From: Pleurodeles waltl
Lineage: Eukaryota; Chordata; Amphibia; Caudata; Salamandridae
DNA length: 64,000 nucleotides
NCBI RefSeq assembly: GCF_031143425.1
Contig: NC_090444.1
Span: forward strand, 1,311,005,324 to 1,311,069,323
Direction of reading: 5' to 3'
Below the pieces are notes generated by a model. It searched no databases and had not been told where the DNA came from. It was given only the letters and a program-made list of their open reading frames with translations. The position numbers and the translations under genes are program-made. This document shows, piece by piece, positions 57,330 through 64,000 of this stretch (positions within the stretch are counted from its first letter, which is position 1; every line of letters begins with the position of its first letter).

Positions 57330-58866
57330 ACAATCAGGGGAGTCTAATTTCCTGGCGATGATCTTGGCAATTGTCTCTAGCTTCTGTCTGGGTCGCAGGG
57401 AATGTTTGCTTGGTGGTTCACCTTCTGCAGTGGAGGGATGCTGGTAGCCTGTGGGTCCTGTGGCAGGGCCTCCTGCCCACTTGCGGCAGCAGAACTGGAG
57501 GGCTGGTTGATGGACTGACTAGTGATAGGGGTCCGCTGGTGTGCTGCAGCCTCCCTCATGATGTTGGCCATGTCTGCCAGCACCCCTGCTATGGAGATCA
57601 GGGTCGTGTTTATGGTCCTCCATGATCCCCTGATACTGTCCCTCCTGCAGCCGCCTGTTCTCCTGCAAGTTGTCAAGATTCTGGCCCATTGTGTCCTGGG
57701 AATGTTGGTAGGCTCCCAGGATCTCGGAGAGGGCCTCCTAGAGAGTCTGTTCCCTGATCCTGTCCTCCCCCTTGGTGCACAGCAGTCCTCCTAGTGCCTC
57801 TGTCCCCTGAACCGTGTGCCCACTGCCACTGACTTTAGGTCCCTGATTGTCTTGGCTGTGAGATATGGCCTGGGGTCCCTGTACAGGTGGGCACACTGCT
57901 GATTGACGTGTCCTGGGGACAGAGGTGTGGGTACGGTGGGTGGGTGCTGTGGTGTTGGTTCCTGATGAGGGAGGCTCTGTGCTGGTCTGTGATTATGCTT
58001 GGGTGACTGACTTTCCAGTGGTTCCTGATGGGCCAGGTAGGTCCTCCAGATCCTGAAGTCCAGCGTTACTGTCATCACTGGGGGCCTCTTCTGTTGGGGG
58101 ACTGGATAGGGGTAACACCTCCTCTCCACTAACATTGGCTGGAGTACCTGTGGGGATGTAAATGATGTATTATGCTTCAAGTGTATGACATTTGGACTTC
58201 CGTAGCTTTCCCTATATGGTTGGTGTTACCCTCCCAGCTTTTGCATGTTTATGGTGATGTATTGTGGGATTGTTAGTTTCCCTATGTTGTACATGCTTTA
58301 AAGATGGGTGTCTATGCAGGGCTGGGAGGGCAGTCCATGCATTGGTATGGCATGCAGGTCTGGGCATTGTGGTTAGTCATATGTGTAGGTGCAATGTGTG
58401 GGATGTTGTGGAGTGATGGGAGTGAGGGTGATGGGATGTGATGGCATGCAGGTATGGGAGGTGATAAGTGGTAAATGTTGACTTACCAGTGTCCAGTCCT
58501 CCGGCTACTCCAGCGAGTCCCTCAGGATGAAGTATTGCCAGTACCTGCCCCTCCCATGCTGTGAGCTGTGGGGGAGGAGATGGGGGGTCCACCACAAGTC
58601 CTCTGTATGGCGAGCTGGTGTCTTGCTGCTATGGAACATACCTTCCCCCGTAGGTCATTCCACCTCTTCCTGGTGTTGTCCCTTGTTTTTGGGTGCTGTC
58701 CCACGGCATTCACCCTGCCCACGATTCTCTGCTATAGCTCCATTTTCCTTGCAATGAAAATCTGCTGTACCTGTGCTCCGAAGAGCTGTGGCTCTACCCT
58801 GACAATTTCCTCCACCATGACCCTAACCCCTCCTCAGTGAAACAGGTGTGCCTTTGTGGTGCCACA
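57330..58866 (-). pseudogene. Harbinger Myb/SANT-like partner (H3), decayed
   Basis: Homologous to 22706-21229 in H1. The start codon reads GTG in place of ATG (58866). MVEEIVRVEPQLFG, then RVNAVGQHPKTRDNTRKRWNDLRGK mark the Myb/SANT-like domain; a stop and frameshifts interrupt it. Exon 1 ends at GACACTG|GTAAGT (58487) and exon 2 starts after CCCACAG (58147), the same positions as in H1. EEAPSDDSNAG corresponds to EEAPSDDSSSV of H1. The C-terminal coil region (57676-57377) is partly preserved. Confidence 0.75.
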
Positions 58867-59370
58867 GGTATTGTGTGATGTGTGTTGGTGAGGGTGTGTT
58901 GGGTAGTGTGGTGGGATGTGTGATTTGGAGTGCATGAGGGGTGTAAGGGTGTAAGTGGTGTGTATGTCTAGATGTCTCTGTGCTCTTCTTCTCAGTCTCC
59001 TGGTGGCAACTGGTGTTCGTAAGGGGTTGTGGGTAATGTGGGTGTGTGTTTTATAGCGGTGTGGGTGTAGTTTGTGGGTGTCCATTCTGAGCGCGGCGGT
59101 GTGTACCGCCGTTGAATATCCGCTGTGGTGATTCGTTGGTCATAATGTCGTGGGCGTTGTTTTGTTGGTGTAACAGTATGGGTTTTGGGACCACCACTTT
59201 AGCACTGACCTTTGGGCTGGCAGATTTGTGTATGTGGCTATATTCTGTCGTATTGGTGTGTGTGTGCGTCATAATATGGTGAACGGATATTGGCCACTGC
59301 GGCGGTAAGTTGGCGGCCACCAACGTAGCTGTAAGCGGGATTTACCGCCAATGTCATAATGAGGGCCTAA

Positions 59371-60654
59371 ATGTTTTGCACACTTCTGTCTTTGAGTATA
59401 CTTGGACCACATTTGGGTGATATGTGTGCTACATCTGGGCTCTTTTTTCTCTGGTGGTCATCTTGGGAGACTTATTTGTTATGAAGCTACCTAATCTCTT
59501 TTAATGCAGTATCCTCAGTAGAAAAAGCTTTCAGTTTTTCACTTGGATTCTATCAAGATGCCATTCAGATGTGCCACACTTTTGGCATAAATACAGAACA
59601 CGTTTGTTTTAGTCTTCACATCAGAATGTTTTAATGAAATGGAAAAAGATATTTGAGAAGTCACTTAAAATGTGTCCTAAATTTTCTTTCTACAGAACTA
59701 ACCATAATTCCTATCACAAAATGAAACACCTCATTTTGTTGCTTTTTAAAATAAACGTTTTACATTTTACCAGTTTGATTCAATCAAGATAGCTTCAGGT
59801 GTACAACACTTGTGTCATAAGTAAGACTGTTAGAGCTTCAGGTGTTCTTTAGAACACAGTGGGAGGCTGCAGTAGAACACAACTAAATCCACTGACTGGC
59901 TGCTCCTATTGGAAGTACATGTTTTACTGAGAATGTTAGACTTCATTCTCATATAGCTGAGCAAGTTTGCTGAAAATATGCTCTTATTTTAGCTTTTGGA
60001 GCAACTTTCATAATATCTTTGGGAAAATCATGAGAGAACTTTTTTCTTTCAAATATGACTGATGAAATCCCAGCACAAGGCTTTTTCACAGGGTGAATAC
60101 ACAAATAATTTATGTTGTAACTAAAATCTGTTATTACCCTTTATGTCCTTTTTGTGGCCCTCAAAACCTGCCATTAACTACAATGCATTTCAATGGGGTG
60201 CCATAACTTTCTGGTTGAAGTGTTGACATCCTATGAGATCTCAATATGAGATCTGTGCTTAGGCTCTACCCAGATATAAAAATTTGGATTTCCTTTAATA
60301 TCTCAAAAACTACTGAACAGATTTACACCAAATAAAAAAAAAAAACATGCTTTTGAGACCAAAAGCTACCTTTCTGCTACATTTGATGTAATTCCGTCAG
60401 GCAGTTTGGGCTGTAGTCGTGTTCAAAATCTGTATGAATTCAAATGGAACCCCCCCTTTTTTTTTGCCACCCCTTTGATCGATTACCCTGAAACTTTCCA
60501 CGTACAACAAGACCCTTGGGCACACGTTTTGGAAAATTTCATAAAGATTCACCAAATGGCATCAAAGATATAGCCAAGTCAAAAAACGCTTTTGCTATGC
60601 AAACTAGGGCCTGATTATAACTACCTTAACTATTGACTGGCAACTGCAAGTAGT
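59371..60654. other. No gene; probable dispersed repeat at 60210-60620
   Basis: No ORF of note. The stretch 60270-60620 (for example GGGCTGTAGTCGTGTTCAAAATC and CTGAAACTTTCCACG) reads like a high-copy dispersed repeat of amphibian genomes as I remember such sequences, and ends in GGGCCTGATTATAAC, similar to a DNA-transposon terminus. This is memory-based and low in certainty. Confidence 0.3.
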
Positions 60655-60712
60655 TTTTATATTTATGTATATATATAAATATGTATATATATGTTTTTTT
60701 ATATATATATAT

Positions 60713-60758
<46 letters not shown>

Positions 60759-60770
60759 ATATATATATCT
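60655..60770. repeat. (TA)n microsatellite
   Basis: Mostly alternating TA with a few TGTA and GATA interruptions, next to the Penelope-like element's 3' end. Confidence 0.95.
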
Positions 60771-62341
60771 CAACAAACAAATGCTCGAAAACGGTCTCCA
60801 GGCGGCCTGCGAGGAGTGGTGCGTAATACCGGCAGAGCAAGCCCGTTTTAGAAATAAATCAAATAAAAAAATGCAAGTAGGTAACGCACTCTCAGGAATC
60901 CAAAGAATCAAAATAATTATTAGCACAACGAGTTTCGGCTGTCTAGCAGCCTTGATCATGTGCATTAGAGATCCAATCCACACTGTTTAAATAACGTGTA
61001 ATCAAAAACATAGAAATAGGACTGCTATACCAAAATAAATCTACAAATAAATAAATGAACTAAAATAACTCAAAAATAACTAACCAAACAAAATAAATTC
61101 ATCTTGTACAATAATATTCCTACACTGCTAAAAATTAGGCTAATACAATGACAGCAAACCATAACTTTATAGTTAATAGTATATATCTATATTCAGTGTA
61201 TAACACTATAAATAACATACTCCGATGAAGGGAGAGAAAATAAAAAAATGAAATATAGTCGGTATGACTTCTGTATATATTTAGTAAATTAATTTTTCAT
61301 TCTTTCATAAGCCAATACCCCCATGTCCAAAATATTAATCAATGTCTCCCTTACCCCTGTCATCAAACATAAATCAATACAGGAATTATATATGTAAAAA
61401 TATGAATAAAGGTCCATACAATTATACCATACTAAAATTAACCATAATAGTGATGAAAAACTAAATACAAAAACATTATAAATCTAACACAATATGTGCA
61501 AAGAAAAATTCTTATCTCTATATCCAACACCCAATTAACCACGTGGGAAAGAAAGACAGGTTAGTAGAAGTCCAACTATGATACATCCGGTCTCATTTGG
61601 TCTGAAAAGACATAATCAAATACAATTAAATGTATTACAATTATTGTAAACTAAAGAATCAAAAATTCTATCCATTAAATGAAGTCTCTATTTACAAACT
61701 ACATCCACAAACAACTCAACACTCCAATATCTCTCAGCATTAGTTCTCAAATAAATGCGTATTGAGTTCCTCACCGGTATTTATACCTTTCGGTATCAAG
61801 TTTCCAGATCCAGAATATATCTGGATTCTTTTTTGCGTAAAATCAATTCTTTGTTGCCACCCCTATGGTGCGATGACACATGTTCAATACCAAAGTATGT
61901 CATCAAAGAATTGTCAGAGTTGTGTTTATCCTGAAAATGTCTAGCTACTGGGTATTGAGGATCTTTCAGGGTTATAGCACGCATATGTTCAAGAATGCGC
62001 TTCTTAACAATATGTTTGGTACTACCAATATACCATCGATGACATGGACATTCCAATATATAAATGGTAAATGGAGTACTACAAGTCAAAAATTTATTAA
62101 TCTGTCTCTTTACCCCTGGTTTACACGTAGGGTACTCTTTCCGTATCACACTATTGCAGCAAGCTTTACAATGCCCACACGGGAAAAATCCCTGCAGATT
62201 GTGTTCCTTTACTTGAGGGATAGAAGTTACATCATTAGATCTCAAAATATCATGAAGATTTTGTTCCCTTCTATGAGTAATCTGAGGTCTTTTGACAATA
62301 GTATTACCAATAGTGGGATCCCATTTTAGAATATATTCCAA
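60771..62341 (-). mobile_element. Penelope-like element, 5'-truncated
   Basis: On the minus strand a GIY-YIG endonuclease ORF (62341-61796) is followed by about 1 kb of AT-rich 3' sequence. That includes AAGGCTGCTAGACAGCCGAAAC (around 60928-60953), the stem plus 'gaaac' block of Penelope-like terminal repeats. The end abuts a (TA)n tract, as is common for endonuclease-bearing Penelope-like insertions. The reverse transcriptase part is not present upstream. Confidence 0.75.
61796..62341 (-). pseudogene. Penelope-like GIY-YIG endonuclease domain
   Basis: 181 codons, open. Cysteine-rich linker GFFPCGHCKACCNSV, then TIYILECPCHRWYIGSTKHI (the GIY-YIG motif appears as YIL...YIG), then KKRILEHMRAI with the conserved arginine and EH pair. 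These are the features of the C-terminal endonuclease of Penelope-like polyproteins, which nicks target DNA for priming. There is no in-frame continuation to a reverse transcriptase, so this is a 5'-truncated copy; within the domain I see no stop. Confidence 0.8.
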
Positions 62342-62947
62342 TTTTTTTTGTGGAGAGGGAAATGACTAAATAAAAAAGTAAACGTTTGCAAAGCGATTAT
62401 AGTATTCAGATTACAAAACATTTCCTAACAGTACACATTTCAAATTAAAATCTGAAAACATTTCATATCATAAAAAACACTGGTTAAAACTAAGTAATTA
62501 ATCAGTATAAAACATTACACTTATAACACTTAATCAATTCAAATTATCATCTAAAATGTAAATTTAAATGGTAAAAGTGTTAAGTGCGAGCCTAAAAAGT
62601 AATCTACGTCCGTGTTGCCGGTGCAGGTTTTTTACAAGTAAAGAGAGTTTAAAACAATAACAAGGGTGTAGTTGTCTTTAAAACTTCAAGTGTATGAATC
62701 AAGGGAGTCAGATCTATCAGCAAGATTGATCAGGTAAAAGATCTTTTTGTGTGTCTGGTACTTCCCAACAAGCTGGCTTTTTTTTGCTGTTAGTTCTACA
62801 AATTTAACAAATCGTATGTTCAACTCTACGTTTATTGGGTTCAGGGTTTCTATGACCGCTTGTCAACATGTCTGAAACTGAAAGTTGTTGAAAGGTGCAC
62901 ACAATAGTGTCTTTCTTTCCATGGAAGAGCGGGCCATATGCAGCTAT
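62342..62947. other. Unassigned region without a recognised gene
   Basis: AT-rich with no ORF; it may be a further part of the Penelope-like element or its flank. Confidence 0.35.
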
Positions 62948-63053
62948 GGGGCCCGATTCAATTTACAATTTTGGTCTAAGTTTAGACCAAAAGTGTAAGT
63001 TTACGATTTTCAGTTATTCACAAAGGTAAGTTACGAGCAGTATCTTCACGTCC

Positions 63054-63182
63054 GCACTTGGGGCGATTCATCTATACTCTGGCCGGATTATCTGAATTTG
63101 GGGTGGATCATCCTCACTCAGGGTGGATAATCCACATTTGGGGCTAATTATCCACACTCCGGGCAGATCAGCCGACCCTGGC
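63054..63182 (+). repeat. About six copies of a 20-bp repeat
   Basis: Units read GGGG(C/T)(G/T)GAT(C/T)ATCC(A/T)CA(C/T)T(C/T) with spacing of 19-21 bp (for example GGGGTGGATCATCCTCACTC and GGGTGGATAATCCACATTT). Each unit contains a GGAT...ATCC mini-palindrome. Subterminal position suggests binding sites for the Myb-like protein; this is inference. Confidence 0.7.
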
Positions 63183-63328
63183 CCAGAATCAGTGTAATTA
63201 CATGCACCTGCACATTATCAATTCCACCTGCAACCCAGCTCCAAAAAACAGATACAAGCAGCACACAAGCAAGGGTCTGGTTTCTTCAAAACCACACTGT
63301 ACCTGCCTGCTCTGCAAATCCTGAAGCC

Positions 63329-63691
63329 ATGATGCCCACTAGGAGGAAAGGCAACTATGCAGAGGAAGAGACCACCATGATACTGAAATTGATTGTGAGG
63401 AACTACAAGAGACTGCATGGTCTCCCACCCTACAGCAGCAGTTCCTCACAAATGGCAGCCATATGGCAGCAGTTGTCCACAGCGGTCACTGCATTGGGGG
63501 AGGACATACGGACCATGAATGACATCAAGAAGAAGTGGCAGGATGAGAAGAGGAGAGTGAAGGAGAAGTACACCAGGAGAGAGGTGGCCAGAGCTCTCCC
63601 AGGTGTGCAAACCGGAGCCCAACTCTGACTCACCCCATTTGAGTGGGACGTCCTGTCCACCATAGTTCCCTATCTGCTCAATGGGCTGCCT
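63329..63691 (+). pseudogene. Myb/SANT-like partner protein, exon 1 (H4)
   Basis: ATG at 63329 (a second ATG follows directly). The domain: RRKGNYAEEETTMILKLIV, then MAAIWQQLSTAVTALG and MNDIKKKWQDEKRRVKEKY, the helix and tryptophan pattern of Myb/SANT-like domains found with Harbinger transposases. An in-frame TGA at 63626-63628 breaks the frame, which continues as LTPFEWDVLSTIVPYLLNG to a donor (CCT|GTAAGT, 63691). Here the partner gene is on the plus strand near the left end, unlike H1-H3. Confidence 0.65.
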
Positions 63692-64000
63692 GTAAGTGAT
63701 GACCTTAATGTGGTACCAGGTAATATGCGATGATACTAATAATGACACCAAATGAGTAATGTTTGCAATATTCAAATAAATGTGACCATGAATGCTGTAC
63801 TAAGTAAGTGCAATCTGCATGGTGACTCAGACCCTCATGTGCCTCAGCTATTACATTATACTATAAGTACCAGAATAATTTGTGATGGCAATTGCAAATT
63901 ACAAACCCTCAGCCCCATACAGTGGGCCATCACTGCTGCCTCTTCCACTTAACACTGGTATATGGCAATAGATACTGTCCATCACTCATTTACCACTGCT

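Larger units (their letters stand above)
55141..59367 (+). mobile_element. PIF/Harbinger transposon H3 (4.23 kb), internally deleted
   Basis: Ends are GGCCCTCATTACGACC and, reverse-complemented, GGCCCTCATTATGACA, both continuing to a TGG(T/C)GG block. TAA flanks both (55138-55140, 59368-59370). The gene plan follows H1: transposase exon 1 on the plus strand (55452-55534), tail of the intron-nested antisense gene (57037-56071), and the outer antisense Myb-like gene (58866-57330). The catalytic transposase exon and the nested gene's Myb domain, which lie between these in H1, are missing, so the deletion point is near 57040-57120. The element can only move with help. Confidence 0.88.
62948..64000 (+). 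mobile_element. Left part of a fourth Harbinger-like element (H4), cut by the window
   Basis: GGGGCCCGATTCAATTTAC starts at 62948 after TAT, followed by a perfect 11-bp stem (TTTTGGTCTAA). A 20-bp tandem repeat and a Myb/SANT-like ORF on the plus strand follow. The start sequence and the partner-type gene suggest PIF/Harbinger. The right end lies beyond 64000, so terminal repeats and target duplication cannot be confirmed. Confidence 0.55.

Overview
The window looks like a piece of a very large, transposon-dominated vertebrate genome. The mix of PIF/Harbinger families with Myb-like partner genes, Ty3/Gypsy LTR elements, a piggyBac, Penelope-like ends, a tRNA-derived CORE-type SINE and many foldback MITEs suggests a salamander (newt-like). 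That assignment is inference; no host gene was found to confirm it. I recognise no host protein-coding gene, rRNA or tRNA gene. Nearly every readable protein is a transposon protein, and most carry stops or frameshifts.

Layout. 1-1300: unassigned, with a possible Penelope-like end. 1362-1630: chain of hairpins (MITE). 1862-4790 (minus): Gypsy relic with gag, zinc knuckle, protease and integrase but no reverse transcriptase. 5000-12145: mostly unassigned, with a 578-bp MITE at 7916-8493 and another hairpin chain at 10306-10493. 12149-23298: an 11.15-kb Harbinger element (H1) flanked by TAT. Its transposase has an 83-nt first exon and a large second exon separated by a 7.1-kb intron. The intron holds a complete antisense Myb-like gene and three minisatellites of about 64, 29/30 and 32/33 bp. 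A second antisense Myb-like gene lies 3' of the transposase. 25520-26137: a MITE of the H1 family flanked by TAA, built from 13 consecutive hairpins. 26162-29992: a second Harbinger (H2) flanked by TAC, with convergent transposase and Myb-like genes, each with light damage.

32371-52632: a nested locus. A Gypsy element (short LTRs, 5-bp duplication CTTTC) has been split twice. A 6-kb piggyBac entered gag at TTAA (34124-40141). A 9.1-kb LTR element with unusually long (about 3.08 kb) LTRs, gag and protease but no RT or integrase entered between protease and reverse transcriptase (41045-50178). 53119-53299: a small inverted-repeat element. 53440-54640: degenerate pyrimidine-rich tandem repeat. 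54905-55125: a SINE. 55141-59367: a third Harbinger (H3) flanked by TAA, with the same gene plan as H1 but with the catalytic transposase exon deleted. 60655-60770: (TA)n. 60771-62341 (minus): Penelope-like relic with a GIY-YIG endonuclease. 62948-64000: left part of a fourth Harbinger-like element with a Myb-like ORF, cut by the window edge.

How the parts work together. In each Harbinger the DDE transposase and a Myb/SANT-like DNA-binding protein are encoded on opposite strands, as known for this superfamily. H1 and H3 add a further antisense gene inside the transposase intron, whose product ends in a low-complexity, repeat-prone tail. This three-gene plan is the most interesting system in the window.
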